Of a stretch of DNA of 64,000 bases, positions 28,077-38,406 are shown piece after piece. Numbering within the stretch: position 1 is the first letter of the stretch; every line of letters starts with the position of its first letter. Source of the stretch: Boseongicola sp. (GTDB lineage: Bacteria; Pseudomonadota; Alphaproteobacteria; Rhodobacterales; Rhodobacteraceae); NCBI GenBank assembly GCA_028824715.1, contig JAPPCV010000174.1, positions 1-64,000 on the forward strand, given 5' to 3'. A program made the translations under genes and the position numbers. The notes below the pieces were generated by a model. That model did no database searches, was not told where the DNA came from, and saw nothing but the letters and a program-made list of their open reading frames with translations.

Positions 28077-29222
28077 ATGGACGAGGCGCACGTCCTGCTC
28101 CTGGCCACGCTCGACACGAAAGCCGAGGAAGCGGAATTCCTGTCCCGACATCTGTCCGGGCACGGCATCCCATCGTGCACCATTGATCTGTCGCTCGGGG
28201 CGGACGGCGCAATTCTCGGCGGTTCGGAAAAGCTCGAGGCCATGGAGGCCGCTGCATCGCGAGCGCTCGAAACCGTCACCGAGGCGCTGGCCGGCGACGT
28301 GCGAGTAGTCCTCGGCCTTGGCGGCGGCACCGGCGGGGAAGTCGCGCTTCGAGTCATGCGTGCACTTCCCGTCACGTTCCCGAAGGTGCTTGTGACCACC
28401 TTGCCTTTCGACCCGCGCATCGTCGTGGCAGACTCGTCGGTCATCCTGGTGCCGACCCTTGTGGACATCTGTGGGCTGAACGCCACGCTGCGCGAGGTTC
28501 TGGAAAACACCGCGGCATTGACAGCAGGCCTCTGCAGAACGCGTCGGGTGGCAGGCGCATGCGTTGCAAGCCCGTCCATTGGCATCACTGCACTTGGTGC
28601 GACCGAGACGGCGGTCACTTCGCTCGTGTCGGCACTTGCTGACAGGAATCAGGAGAGCACGGTATTCCATGCCAACGGTTACGGTGGGGCAGCCCTTTCA
28701 CGATTCGCGGAGCGTGGCGCGCTCCGTGCCTTAGTGGACCTGACCCCGCACGAATTGACGCGCATTCACTTGGCCGGCAGCCATGTGCCGATGCCGAACC
28801 GCTTCAGCGCCGGGGCGGATCTCCCCTGGATCGTTCTGCCTGGCGGGTTGAACTTCATTGGCTTGGGTGAGGAAACGCTGCTTCCCGAGAGATATCTCGG
28901 TCGTCCGCGCTATGCGCATTCGAGCTTCTTCACCCACGTAAAGCTGCTGGAAGAGGAAATGCTTGTCGTTGCGGATGCGCTTGCCGAGAACCTCAATGCA
29001 GCCACTGGGCCCGCTGCGCTGATCGTGCCCATGGGCGGCTTTTCCCATCAGGATCGAGTTGGCGGTCTGATCGAGGATCCCGCGCTGCGGCAAGTCTTTC
29101 TTGACCGCGTCATGGAATCGCTCTGCCGGGACATCGTGGTGACTGCGCTTGACGCGCATATTTCGGCGCCGGAGACCACGCTTGCGATCATCGACACGCT
29201 GGATGACCTTGCGCCAGGCTGA
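28077..29222 (+). CDS. Tm-1-like ATP-binding (UPF0261) family protein
   Basis: A 381-residue protein of the Tm-1/UPF0261 family: N-terminal LLLATLDTKAEEAEFLSRHL, glycine-rich LGLGGGTGGEVALRVM, TTLPFDPRIVV and the C-terminal PMGGFSHQDRVGGLIEDP. Family members bind ATP in the plant protein; bacterial roles are not established, but they often accompany sugar-type transporters and aldolases, as here. Start ATG 28077, four bases after the permease stop; a class II aldolase follows. Confidence 0.85.
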   Translation: MDEAHVLLLATLDTKAEEAEFLSRHLSGHGIPSCTIDLSLGADGAILGGSEKLEAMEAAASRALETVTEALAGDVRVVLGLGGGTGGEVALRVMRALPVTFPKVLVTTLPFDPRIVVADSSVILVPTLVDICGLNATLREVLENTAALTAGLCRTRRVAGACVASPSIGITALGATETAVTSLVSALADRNQESTVFHANGYGGAALSRFAERGALRALVDLTPHELTRIHLAGSHVPMPNRFSAGADLPWIVLPGGLNFIGLGEETLLPERYLGRPRYAHSSFFTHVKLLEEEMLVVADALAENLNAATGPAALIVPMGGFSHQDRVGGLIEDPALRQVFLDRVMESLCRDIVVTALDAHISAPETTLAIIDTLDDLAPG

Positions 29223-29236
29223 AAGGAACCGGAATC

Positions 29237-29890
29237 TTGTCAGACATCGACGAAGAGAAAGATGCATTGATCGCCACGGCCAGGCGCTGCTTTGACCTGC
29301 GTCTTCAGACGAATGCCGGTGGCAATCTCTCGGTTCGGCTCGAGTGCCAGGATGCAATCCTCATCAAGCCGTCCGGAGTCGGGTTCAACGAGTGCAGTCG
29401 CGACAACCTGCAGGTCGTGCACATGGACGGCAGGATCGAGCCGAGTCCTCACAAGCCATCCAAGGATCTGGGATTTCACCTGGGCCTTTATCGTACGCGC
29501 GACGACATACGCGCAATCGTTCACTGCCACAGCCCGTGGGCGACGGGCTATGCAAGCGCCGGTCTGGAGATCCCATGCCTGACGGTGCAGTCGATCGAGA
29601 AGATTGGCCGCCTGCCCCTGATTCCCTTGTCATCCAAGGGCGGGCCCCAAACCGAGCACGAAATCAGTCCGGTATTCAGTGACCCAGGAATCGTGGCCGC
29701 AGTTCTGGCCAATCATGGCACGATTGGAGTCGGACGGTCGCTCATGAGCGCCCAGTACCTGGCCGAGATCATCGAGGAGACCGCGCATGTCGCGTATCTG
29801 CGCGATGTGCTCGCGGCGGTGCACGGGAGGCACGGGAATGGCCTGCCAAGGTTCGGACGGGCCAAAGACGCGGATGCTGGCGTGACCTGA
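29237..29890 (+). CDS. Class II aldolase (fuculose-1-phosphate aldolase type)
   Basis: A 217-residue Zn-dependent aldolase with AGGNLSVRLE (phosphate loop), VHCHSPWATGYASAG (two His ligands) and LANHGTIGVG (third His). Length is normal for a single-domain class II aldolase, unlike the extended one at 20082. The start appears to be TTG 29237 with AAAGGA upstream. Last gene of the ABC operon; it probably cleaves the phosphorylated product of the imported compound. Confidence 0.87.
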   Translation: MSDIDEEKDALIATARRCFDLRLQTNAGGNLSVRLECQDAILIKPSGVGFNECSRDNLQVVHMDGRIEPSPHKPSKDLGFHLGLYRTRDDIRAIVHCHSPWATGYASAGLEIPCLTVQSIEKIGRLPLIPLSSKGGPQTEHEISPVFSDPGIVAAVLANHGTIGVGRSLMSAQYLAEIIEETAHVAYLRDVLAAVHGRHGNGLPRFGRAKDADAGVT

Positions 29891-30463
29891 GGGGCGGTTG
29901 GGGCCACACAAGCAACTGCAGGATCCCTGACAGGTCGCCTGAACACGAACGCACTGCGACCCATGGGTCACGCGGCGGGGGTCGGCTTGCATTGGCCCCT
30001 GCCAGCACTGCGCTTCAACCGACGAGGCCGGAGTCTTCGCGTCAGACTGCGATGACAGTCGAACTTGCCAGCGTGCAGTCGCCATCCGGATACGTGCCAT
30101 GTTCGCGATGTCCAGATGGGACGCACCGGCACAAATTCGGAATCCGAGCGCCGGAAATCAGGCTTCTGCGAAGGAAATGGTCCGACATGCGCAGGTGCAT
30201 GGCAGGAGTGTTTGGCGAGCCGCACCCCGCGCTGGACTCGTTAGGGTGGTCCCGAAGTTCTACGAGACGTTGTCCAAGGAGAACAAGACGACGGTTACGT
30301 TTGCCCATGATCCGGGCGTTTCCGTCGGCCGCACATTTTTGTCGATCTCGGCGGAATCGCCGAGGACGGTTTACCGGACGATGTCCTTGGCGCACGAGGC
30401 GGCCACTCTTGCGGCTGTTTCTGCAAGCCTCTAGAGAGCGGTTCATCTGACAGGTGCGACCCA
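29891..30463. other. Intergenic stretch with an unidentified short frame
   Basis: A 111-codon plus-strand frame (30099-30434) contains VVPKFYETLSKENKTTVTFA and SVGRTFLSISAESPRTVYRT, more protein-like than surrounding frames, but I do not recognise it and no ribosome site precedes it. It may be the tail of a lost gene. The rest is featureless. Confidence 0.35.
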
Positions 30464-31423
30464 ATGAGTCACGGATACGATACCGGGCGGTTGAATCTGC
30501 CGTTTGTTGGCATTTCGACATTTGCCAAGGCGCCCTATGAGCCCGACTGGACCAAGATCAACGCCGACGTGGCGATCCTGGGTGCACCGTTTGACTTCGG
30601 CACCCAATGGCGCGCAGGCGCACGGTTCGGCCCCCGGAGCATTCGTGAGGCTTCGACCCTGTTCTCGTTCGGCCATGCAGGCGCCTACGACCACGAAGAC
30701 GACGTGACCTATCTGGCCGACACGCGCATCGTCGATCTTGGCGACGCCGACATCGTTCATACCGATACGCTCGCCAGTCACGCCAACATCGAAGCCGGCG
30801 TGCGCGCCATACTTGACTCGGGAGCGATGCCCGTGGTCCTGGGTGGCGACCATTCGGTCAACATTCCATGCATTGCCGCATTTTCGGATCAGAAGCCGGT
30901 TCACGTCGTGCAGATCGACGCGCATCTCGACTTCGTCGATGAACGGCACGGCGTTCGATTCGGCCATGGCAACCCGATGCGTCGCGCCGCGGAACGCTCG
31001 TGGGTTTCCGGCCTGTCACAGATCGGGATGCGGAACGTCTCATCAACGGCAAAGGAGGGATATGACGACGCGCGCCGGATGGGTTCCGACATCGTCTCGG
31101 TCCGCCAGTTCCGTGCCATGGGTGCCGACGCCATGCTGGATCGGATTCCTGGCGGTGCAAGATACTATGTCACGATAGACATCGACGGATTTGACCCGTC
31201 GATTGCACCGGGAACGGGCACGCCCAGCCACGGCGGCTTTCTCTATTACGAGATCCTTGAGTTCCTGGATGGCCTCACCCGCCGCGGCACGGTTGTCGGG
31301 ATCGACCTCGTCGAGGTTGCGCCGGACTATGACCACTCAGGTTCTACCGCGACCCTCGCGGCCCAGTTGCTCTTGAACCTCATCGGGCGCGCCTTTGCAC
31401 CCGAGGGGGGGCAGCGGAATTGA
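30464..31423 (+). CDS. Agmatinase-family ureohydrolase
   Basis: A Mn-dependent hydrolase of guanidino compounds (agmatine, guanidinobutyrate or similar) releasing urea. The 319-residue product shows all metal-binding motifs: GGDHS, DAHLDFVD, and the DIDGFDPS region, plus the GHGNPMRRA substrate loop of agmatinases. Start ATG 30464 follows AGGTGCG. It is the second urea-releasing enzyme in the window besides creatinase, though the two are not adjacent. Exact substrate is uncertain. Confidence 0.87.
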   Translation: MSHGYDTGRLNLPFVGISTFAKAPYEPDWTKINADVAILGAPFDFGTQWRAGARFGPRSIREASTLFSFGHAGAYDHEDDVTYLADTRIVDLGDADIVHTDTLASHANIEAGVRAILDSGAMPVVLGGDHSVNIPCIAAFSDQKPVHVVQIDAHLDFVDERHGVRFGHGNPMRRAAERSWVSGLSQIGMRNVSSTAKEGYDDARRMGSDIVSVRQFRAMGADAMLDRIPGGARYYVTIDIDGFDPSIAPGTGTPSHGGFLYYEILEFLDGLTRRGTVVGIDLVEVAPDYDHSGSTATLAAQLLLNLIGRAFAPEGGQRN

Positions 31424-31645
31424 AGCTGATGGCACTGCCATTGCCAAGAGAATCAGGCGGTCGCGCTTCTCATGGCTTGTCGCGTTCTCGCTCCCCACCA
31501 CAGACGATGCCTTCGACATGGCCGCGGACCGCCGCATCACCGGGAAACACCCTCATCAGGCCTGGACACCGCATCTTTCTCGAGGCGCCTTGCTGAAGGT
31601 CGCGACAAGGTGCTGTTTGGCACTTTCGCAAGAAATGTCCGCGCG

Positions 31646-32806
31646 TCAATTTCGGAACATTGGCGGGCGGGCATCGATCCAGGCACCGTTTGCCATTCCC
31701 GATTCCGCGACGGCATGGATTGCGGCCACCGAGCGCAGTCCGTCCTCCGCGCCGGGCACGAAGTCGGCAGCGTCGTCCGCCTCGCGGCCTTCTTTCCTGG
31801 CGCGGATGTGTTCGGCTAGGTCCCGGTAGATGTTTGCGAAGGCAAGCGGCAGGCCTTCGGCATGACCGATCGTCATCCTGCTGGCGCGGTCGGCTCCGGG
31901 AGAAAGGCTGGACTCCCCGCGTTCGATGACCTGAAGCCGTTCGCCCAAGGGCATCCAGTACAACTGGTTCGGATGCTCCTGGGACCATCGAAGGCCGCCG
32001 GTCTCTCCGAACACCTGGATTTCCAGCCCGTGCTGCCGACCGATGGCCACCGATGATGTCCAGAGCCGTCCCGCAGCACCACCATCCATGCGGAAGTTGA
32101 CCATGGCGTCGTCTTCCAGCTCGCGGCCTGTGACGCAGGAAACGCAATCGGCAGAAAGACGCTGCACCTGCTGTCCCGTGACGAAACTTGCCATGTGGAG
32201 GGCGTGGATGCCGCAATCCGCAAACTGAGCCGAGACACCGGCCTGTTCCGGATCGTAGCGCCAGCGAACGCGCGGGTTGTCGGCATCAGTTGCGTCGGCG
32301 TGATGTCCGTGGGCGAAATTCGCAACCACAAGGCGCACCTTGCCCAGGTCCCCGCGCGCGACCATTGCCCTCATGTGTCGCACGAGCGGATAGCCGGAAT
32401 ATCCATAGTTGACGGCGCAGATGCGGTCCGCGTCGCGGCAAAGGCGCACGATCTCTTCGGCCTCCGCGACGGTGATTGTCATCGGCTTTTCGCAAAGCAC
32501 GTCGAATCCTGCCAGGAGGAAGGCCTTCGCAATTTCGAAGTGGGTTGCGTTCGGCGTGGCGATCGTGACCAGGTCGATCCGGTTCGGGTGCGCGGATTCG
32601 CCCTCGAGCATCTCCTGCCAACCGCCATAGGCACGGCTCTTTGCAAGACCGAGTTCCAGGCCGTACGCCCGCGCCGCCGCGGGCCGATGGTCGAGGGCGC
32701 CCGCCACGAAGGCGAATTCGCCATCCAATGCGGTTGCCAACCTGTGCGCCGGCCCGATCTGGCTGCCCTTGCCGCCCCCGATCATGCCCCAGTTCAGAAT
32801 CTGCAT
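31646..32806 (-). CDS. Gfo/Idh/MocA-family oxidoreductase
   Basis: NAD(P)-dependent sugar or inositol oxidoreductase, 386 residues. The Rossmann loop is NWGMIGGGKGSQIGPAHRLA, followed by TIATPNATHFEIAKAFLLAG and the catalytic-lysine motif VLCEKPMT; QFADCGIHALHMASFV holds the second catalytic Asp/His pair. Start ATG 32806 is used because the family begins there; an upstream ATG at 32866 would add 20 non-conserved residues. Single gene, convergent with the ureohydrolase. Substrate unknown. Confidence 0.9.
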   Translation of the reverse strand: MQILNWGMIGGGKGSQIGPAHRLATALDGEFAFVAGALDHRPAAARAYGLELGLAKSRAYGGWQEMLEGESAHPNRIDLVTIATPNATHFEIAKAFLLAGFDVLCEKPMTITVAEAEEIVRLCRDADRICAVNYGYSGYPLVRHMRAMVARGDLGKVRLVVANFAHGHHADATDADNPRVRWRYDPEQAGVSAQFADCGIHALHMASFVTGQQVQRLSADCVSCVTGRELEDDAMVNFRMDGGAAGRLWTSSVAIGRQHGLEIQVFGETGGLRWSQEHPNQLYWMPLGERLQVIERGESSLSPGADRASRMTIGHAEGLPLAFANIYRDLAEHIRARKEGREADDAADFVPGAEDGLRSVAAIHAVAESGMANGAWIDARPPMFRN

Positions 32807-32926
32807 GGGATGTTCTTTCCGCCGGGCCGTCGCCCTCAGTTCCGGTTCCAGCCGGATGTTCGACACCTCGCATGCCGTTTGGGTCGCCGGAGACGTTCCG
32901 ACCGAGGGTGAGGCTTAACGACCCGT

Positions 32927-32953
32927 CCGCCGCTGCCGCCGCTGCCGCCGCTC
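32927..32953. repeat. Three tandem 9-bp units
   Basis: CCGCCGCTG, CCGCCGCTG, CCGCCGCTC in direct succession, between the oxidoreductase and rpmJ. Non-coding as far as I can see; a simple-sequence repeat that could vary in copy number. Confidence 0.6.
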
Positions 32954-33018
32954 ATTCGGCGGTTGCAACGCGAACATCAAGGCGAAAATGGTCAACCTGG
33001 GGACATGAGCCCCCAAGC

Positions 33019-33144
33019 CTAACCTTGGCGCGCCTTGAATCGTCGCTGCGTCTTGTTGATCACGTAGACACGGCCCTTGCGGCGCACCACGCGGCAGTCG
33101 CGATGCCGGTTCTTAAGCGAACGAAGCGAGTTCCTGACCTTCAT
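33019..33144 (-). CDS. rpmJ: 50S ribosomal protein L36
   Basis: A 41-codon gene starting [20 protein letters not shown] and ending FKARQG, the alphaproteobacterial long form of L36. AGGAGAG lies 9 bases before the ATG at 33144. It has Cys and His of the zinc-ribbon remnant (RHRDC) but the second Cys pair is absent, as in C-minus L36 variants. Standing alone outside the ribosomal operons is normal in this group. Confidence 0.93.
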   Translation of the reverse strand: MKVRNSLRSLKNRHRDCRVVRRKGRVYVINKTQRRFKARQG

Positions 33145-33211
33145 CGGCTCTCTCCTGATCGCGGCGCGATTCGCGCCTGTTTCCCTTTTGCCGCATGAAG
33201 GCGGCGGCGAG

Positions 33212-33286
<75 letters not shown>

Positions 33287-33420
33287 TTTCCGACAGCGAG
33301 GCGCGGGGTTCGGCCCCGCGCCAATCGGGCATCCCATACTGCTTGGCCCGTCACATTTCAAGGGCTTTTGACGACCCGGAAGGTTGGCTATAACAGCGGC
33401 AGTCCAGCGGGAGCCGTCAC

Positions 33421-34275
33421 ATGCGGGTGCTTGACCTGAAGATGCCTGTTGCTCGCACGACCAGTGTCGTGTTCGCGTCGCCGCATTCCGGTCGGGCATA
33501 CGCAAGGGAATTCGTGAAGCGCTCGATTCTCGATGAACGGACCCTGAGATCCTCGGAAGACGCCCTTGTCGACAAGCTCTTTGCGTCCGCCCCGGACCGT
33601 GGTGCGCCGTTGCTTGCGGCTGTCGTGCCGCGCGCCTGGATCGACGTGAACCGATCGGCCGACGAGCTGGACCCGAACCTGATCGAAGGCCTCCGGGATG
33701 GCGCGCGCAACCCGCGCGTCGCCTCGGGTCTCGGCGTCGTGCCGCGAGTGGTGGCAAATGGCAAGGCAATCTACCGAGGCAAGATTGCGCTTGATGAGGC
33801 AAGGAAACGAATTGATGACGCCTGGCATCCTTGGCACGACACGGTCTCGGTGCTGATGGACGAGAGCATGGCGCTCTTTGGAGAGGCGATTCTCGTCGAC
33901 TGCCACTCCATGCCGCACGAGGCAATTGACACGATCCCCCATCCGCAGGGCGCCCGTCCCGAAATCGTCCTTGGTGACAGGTTTGGCACAGCTGCAGCTT
34001 GCGAAGTGGTCGACCAGGTTGAGGCGGCATTTGCAGCCGCCGGGCTGAATGTGGCCAGGAACGCACCATTCGCTGGAGCATTCGCGACACAAAACTATGG
34101 CCACCCGTCACGAGGTCGCCACGTTGTCCAGATCGAGATTGATCGGTCACTCTACCTGAACGAGCGGACAGTCCGGCCGAACGGAAACTACCGGGCATTC
34201 CGAAAGTTGATTGACGGGGTGATTGCCGAAATCGTCGGAATCGGCCGCAAGGACGTTTCCTTGGCCGCTGAGTAG
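33421..34275 (+). CDS. N-formylglutamate amidohydrolase family protein
   Basis: A 284-residue Zn-hydrolase of the N-formylglutamate deformylase family: SSEDALVDKLFA, VPRAWIDVNRSADELDPNLI, DCHSMPHEA (metal-binding Asp/His) and the C-terminal NGNYRAFRKLID. Members hydrolyse N-formylglutamate in histidine degradation, but no hut genes adjoin, so the physiological role here is open. Single gene reading toward the protease gene, from which it is separated by a terminator. Confidence 0.88.
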   Translation: MRVLDLKMPVARTTSVVFASPHSGRAYAREFVKRSILDERTLRSSEDALVDKLFASAPDRGAPLLAAVVPRAWIDVNRSADELDPNLIEGLRDGARNPRVASGLGVVPRVVANGKAIYRGKIALDEARKRIDDAWHPWHDTVSVLMDESMALFGEAILVDCHSMPHEAIDTIPHPQGARPEIVLGDRFGTAAACEVVDQVEAAFAAAGLNVARNAPFAGAFATQNYGHPSRGRHVVQIEIDRSLYLNERTVRPNGNYRAFRKLIDGVIAEIVGIGRKDVSLAAE

Positions 34276-34301
34276 CGTCGCCGCAGCTTCCCGATCAAGA
34301 A

Positions 34302-34325
34302 AAAGGGCGCCCTCGGGCGCCCTTT
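34302..34325 (-). terminator. Rho-independent terminator of the Do-type protease gene
   Basis: AAAGGGCGCC and GGCGCCCTTT pair as a 10-bp stem with a 4-base loop. On the minus strand the stem is followed by TTTTTCTT, so it mainly ends the protease transcript; it may also act on the opposing amidohydrolase transcript. Confidence 0.85.
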
Positions 34326-34345
34326 CCGGTCTCCGTCTGACGTTG

Positions 34346-35818
34346 CTATCCGCTCTCGAGCGGCAGGGCCACGAAGCGCGGCTCGCCGTCCCGCTGCACC
34401 AGGAGCACGATCGTCTTCCGCCCCGCTTCGCGGGTGTCCTCTATCCTGGTCTCGAATTCGGCGACGCTGGCGATTTCTTCCTGCCCTGCCTCGACGATCA
34501 GGTCTCCGACACGAAGTCCCTTGTCAAAAGCCGCGCTGTCTTCGGCCACGTCCTGAACGACCAGGCCCTCGGCGGTCTCCGGAAGGCCGAGCTGCTCGCG
34601 AAGCGCGTCGGTCATTTCGGAAAGCGTCAAGCCAAGGTGCTCGCTGGGTGTCGGGTCCGTGGCATTCGCCGAAGCGGGAATTGCGCCCTCGGCTTCCTCG
34701 CGGCGTCCGAGAGTAACCATGAGCGTCCGGAACTCTCCGTCCCGGAAGACCTTGATGCGAACCTCCTTGCCGACGGCTGCGTCGCCGACCTGGCGCACGA
34801 GACCGCGTGTATCGTCGACCTCAACGCCGTCAAAGGAAAGGATGACGTCGCCGGTCTCGATTCCGGCCTCCAGTGCGGGACCTTCAGGAACATCCGTTAC
34901 GAGTGCGCCACGGACTTCGGCAAGTCCGAGACCTTCCGCAAGATCGTCCGTAACGTCCTGGATGCGGACACCCAGCCATCCGCGCCGGGTTTCGCCAAAT
35001 TCTCGCAGCTGGTCGATCACGTTTTCCGCCACGTTTGCCGACATTGCAAACCCGATGCCGATCGAACCTCCGGTGGGAGAGAGGATCGCGGTATTCACGC
35101 CGATCACCTCTCCATCCATGTTGAACAACGGGCCTCCCGAGTTGCCTCGGTTGATGGCAGCGTCGGTCTGAATGAAGTCATCGTAGCTTCCTGCGAGCGC
35201 TCGCCCTCGAGCGGAAACGATTCCGACAGAAACGGAAAAGCCCTGTCCCAGCGGGTTCCCCATGGCCATGACCCAGTCACCGACTCGGGTCTCCTCGTCG
35301 TCGCCCCAACTGAGAAACTTGAGAGGCTTTTCGCTCTCGACCTTCAGAAGGGCGAGGTCGGTTTTGGCATCGGTGCCGACGATCTCGGCTTCGCGTTCAA
35401 ATCCCTCGAAGAACTCGATCAGGATCTTGTCGGCAGACTGAATGACGTGCCTGTTGGTGACGATATAGCCGTCTTCCGAAATCACGAAGCCGGAACCCAG
35501 GGCTTGGCCGCGTCGCGGACGATTGCCGTCGGGGTCGTTGCGCTCCATGAAGTCGCGGAAGAACTCCTCGAATGGCGAGCCTTCGGGCACGACCGGACCG
35601 GGCTGCATCCTCGTGGCAACCATCGCGGATGTCGTGATGTTCACGACGGCCGGACTGACTTTCTCGGCCAGGTCGGCGAACGTGTCTGGCCGGGACTGCG
35701 CCGACGCTGCGATCGCGTGTGCCAGAATCAGGGCGGCACCGAGAACGAGTGGCCAAAGCAGCGCCAGTCCGGGCACGCGCTGGGGGGCGAATACAAGATT
35801 CCTCACGCTTTCCTCCAT
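34346..35818 (-). CDS. degP: Periplasmic serine protease Do/DegP (HtrA family)
   Basis: Degrades misfolded envelope proteins. The 490-residue precursor has a long N-terminal hydrophobic signal (VPGLALLWPLVLGAALILAH, then AIAASAQ), a trypsin-like domain with the triad His124 (TNRHV), Asp154 (KTDLALL) and Ser227 (GNSGGP), and two PDZ domains (about 285-375, GWLGVRIQDV onward, and 400-490, HLGLTLSEM onward). Single-gene unit with its own terminator. Start ATG 35818. Confidence 0.95.
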   Translation of the reverse strand: MEESVRNLVFAPQRVPGLALLWPLVLGAALILAHAIAASAQSRPDTFADLAEKVSPAVVNITTSAMVATRMQPGPVVPEGSPFEEFFRDFMERNDPDGNRPRRGQALGSGFVISEDGYIVTNRHVIQSADKILIEFFEGFEREAEIVGTDAKTDLALLKVESEKPLKFLSWGDDEETRVGDWVMAMGNPLGQGFSVSVGIVSARGRALAGSYDDFIQTDAAINRGNSGGPLFNMDGEVIGVNTAILSPTGGSIGIGFAMSANVAENVIDQLREFGETRRGWLGVRIQDVTDDLAEGLGLAEVRGALVTDVPEGPALEAGIETGDVILSFDGVEVDDTRGLVRQVGDAAVGKEVRIKVFRDGEFRTLMVTLGRREEAEGAIPASANATDPTPSEHLGLTLSEMTDALREQLGLPETAEGLVVQDVAEDSAAFDKGLRVGDLIVEAGQEEIASVAEFETRIEDTREAGRKTIVLLVQRDGEPRFVALPLESG

Positions 35819-36019
35819 ACGATCTTGTTTGAGTCGAACCGGGTACGACGTTTGATTGGCAGCATCTCAGATAGGGAGCGGTGCATTCAAGCCAAAGGCC
35901 AATCGCGCCGCTTCACTCTGATGTGAATGCGACGCCTGCACGCGAAGGCCCGACGGTCCCTGGCAAACGCGCGGGTTTTGCCACCGCTTCTGATCAGCGC
36001 ACTCGCCACAAGCCAAAAA
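35819..36019. other. Upstream region of the protease gene
   Basis: About 200 bases between the protease start and the glnA terminator, presumably carrying the protease promoter. No clear extracytoplasmic-sigma motif was recognised. Confidence 0.3.
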
Positions 36020-36043
36020 AAGGGTGCCTTGCAAGGCACCCTT
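36020..36043 (-). terminator. Rho-independent terminator of glnBA
   Basis: AAGGGTGCCTT-GC-AAGGCACCCTT is a perfect inverted repeat; on the minus strand it is followed by TTTTTTT. It lies 28 bases after the glnA stop. Confidence 0.92.
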
Positions 36044-36070
36044 CCTGTTTCGGACAGTTCCTGAATGTCG

Positions 36071-37477
36071 TCAGCAGCTGTAGTACATCTTGAACTCGAC
36101 CGGGTGAGGCGTGTGCTCGTAGGCGTAGATCTCTTCCCACTTGAGTTCCATGTAGCCCTCGATCTGGCTGCGAGTGAAGACATCGCCCTGCAGCAGGAAG
36201 TCCATGTCGGCTTCCAGCTCTGCCATCGCCTCGCGGAGACTGGCGCAGACCGTTGGAATCCCCTCCAGCTCTTCGGGGGGCAGGTCATAGAGATCCTTGT
36301 CCATCGGATCACCAGGGTCGATCTTGTTCCTGATTCCGTCGAGGCCGGCCATCAGGAGCGACGCAAACGCCAGGTAGGGGTTCGCGGCGGGATCGGGGAA
36401 GCGAACTTCCACGCGCTTGGCCTTGGGACTCTCGGTCCACGGGATTCGGCACGAAGCCGAGCGGTTCCGGGCCGAATACGCCCTCAGAACCGGGGCCTCG
36501 AAGCCCGGAATCAAGCGCTTGTAGGAGTTCGTCGCCGGATTGGTGAAGGCGTTGAGCGCCTTCGAGTGCTTGAGCACGCCGCCAATGTAGTAGAGCGCCT
36601 CCTGGCTGAGATCGGCGTACCGGTCCCCTGCGAAAAGCGGCTTGCCGTCCTTCCAGATCGACTGGTTCACGTGCATGCCCGTTCCGTTGTCGCCCGCGAT
36701 CGGCTTGGGCATGAACGTGGCCGACTTGCCGTATGCATGCGCTACCTGGTGGATTACGTACTTGTACTTCTGCAGATTGTCTCCCTGATCGGTGAGCGAA
36801 CTGAAGATAAGGCCAAGCTCGTGCTGGCACGAGGCCACCTCATGGTGGTGCTTGTCGACCTTCATGCCCATGCGCTTCATCGTCGAGAGCATTTCCGAGC
36901 GGATGTCCTGGGCGTCGTCTACCGGGGGAACCGGGAAGTAGCCGCCTTTGATGCCGGGGCGGTGGCCCATGTTGCCCATTTCGTATTCGGTATCGGTGTT
37001 CCACGAACCGTCGATCGCGTCGACCTCATAGCTGACCTTGTTCATTTCGACCGAATAGCGGACATCGTCAAAGATGAAGAACTCGGCTTCCGGTCCCCAG
37101 AACGACTCGTCGCCGATCCCGCTGGACTTGAGATAGGCCTCGGCCTTCTCAGCCGTCCCGCGCGGGTCGCGCTCGTAATGCTCGCCGGTATCCGGTTCCA
37201 CGACCGAGCAATGGACTGCAAGCGTCGTCTCCGCGAAGAACGGATCCATGTATGCGCTCGAGGTGTCGGGCATCAGTTTCATGTCGGACTGGTCGATCGA
37301 CTTCCAGCCAGCAATGGAGGAACCGTCGAACATGAGCCCTTCCTCAAGGAAGTCCTCGTTCACCTCATCGGCGTGCACAGTCACGTGCTGCAGCTTGCCA
37401 CGAGGATCCGTGAACCGAATGTCCACGTATTCCACCTCTTCGTCCTTGATCGTCTGCAAGACGTCCTTGTTGCTCAT
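36071..37477 (-). CDS. glnA: Glutamine synthetase type I
   Basis: Makes glutamine from glutamate, ammonia and ATP; the main ammonia-assimilating enzyme. 468 residues, the normal GSI-beta length. Visible motifs: [19 protein letters not shown] (Mg/ammonium site region), [10 protein letters not shown], and the adenylylation Tyr in [10 protein letters not shown], showing it is controlled by GlnE-type adenylyltransferase. Start ATG 37477 with GGAGGATCG upstream. It is 38 bases downstream of glnB and shares its terminator. Confidence 0.97.
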   Translation of the reverse strand: MSNKDVLQTIKDEEVEYVDIRFTDPRGKLQHVTVHADEVNEDFLEEGLMFDGSSIAGWKSIDQSDMKLMPDTSSAYMDPFFAETTLAVHCSVVEPDTGEHYERDPRGTAEKAEAYLKSSGIGDESFWGPEAEFFIFDDVRYSVEMNKVSYEVDAIDGSWNTDTEYEMGNMGHRPGIKGGYFPVPPVDDAQDIRSEMLSTMKRMGMKVDKHHHEVASCQHELGLIFSSLTDQGDNLQKYKYVIHQVAHAYGKSATFMPKPIAGDNGTGMHVNQSIWKDGKPLFAGDRYADLSQEALYYIGGVLKHSKALNAFTNPATNSYKRLIPGFEAPVLRAYSARNRSASCRIPWTESPKAKRVEVRFPDPAANPYLAFASLLMAGLDGIRNKIDPGDPMDKDLYDLPPEELEGIPTVCASLREAMAELEADMDFLLQGDVFTRSQIEGYMELKWEEIYAYEHTPHPVEFKMYYSC

Positions 37478-37515
37478 GGAGCGATCCTCCTGTCCTTACT
37501 CTGGATGCTGATTGA

Positions 37516-38406
<891 letters not shown>

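Noticed and set aside
30099-30434. 111-codon frame before the ureohydrolase as a real gene
   Set aside because: No ribosome site, no recognisable family, and competing frames overlap it; mentioned only as unexplained.
32927-32953. Tandem 9-bp repeat as a phase-variable coding tract
   Set aside because: Not inside any supported gene and only three copies.
34223-35926. 567-codon plus-strand frame opposite the Do-type protease
   Set aside because: Exact antisense of a protease with intact triad and PDZ domains.
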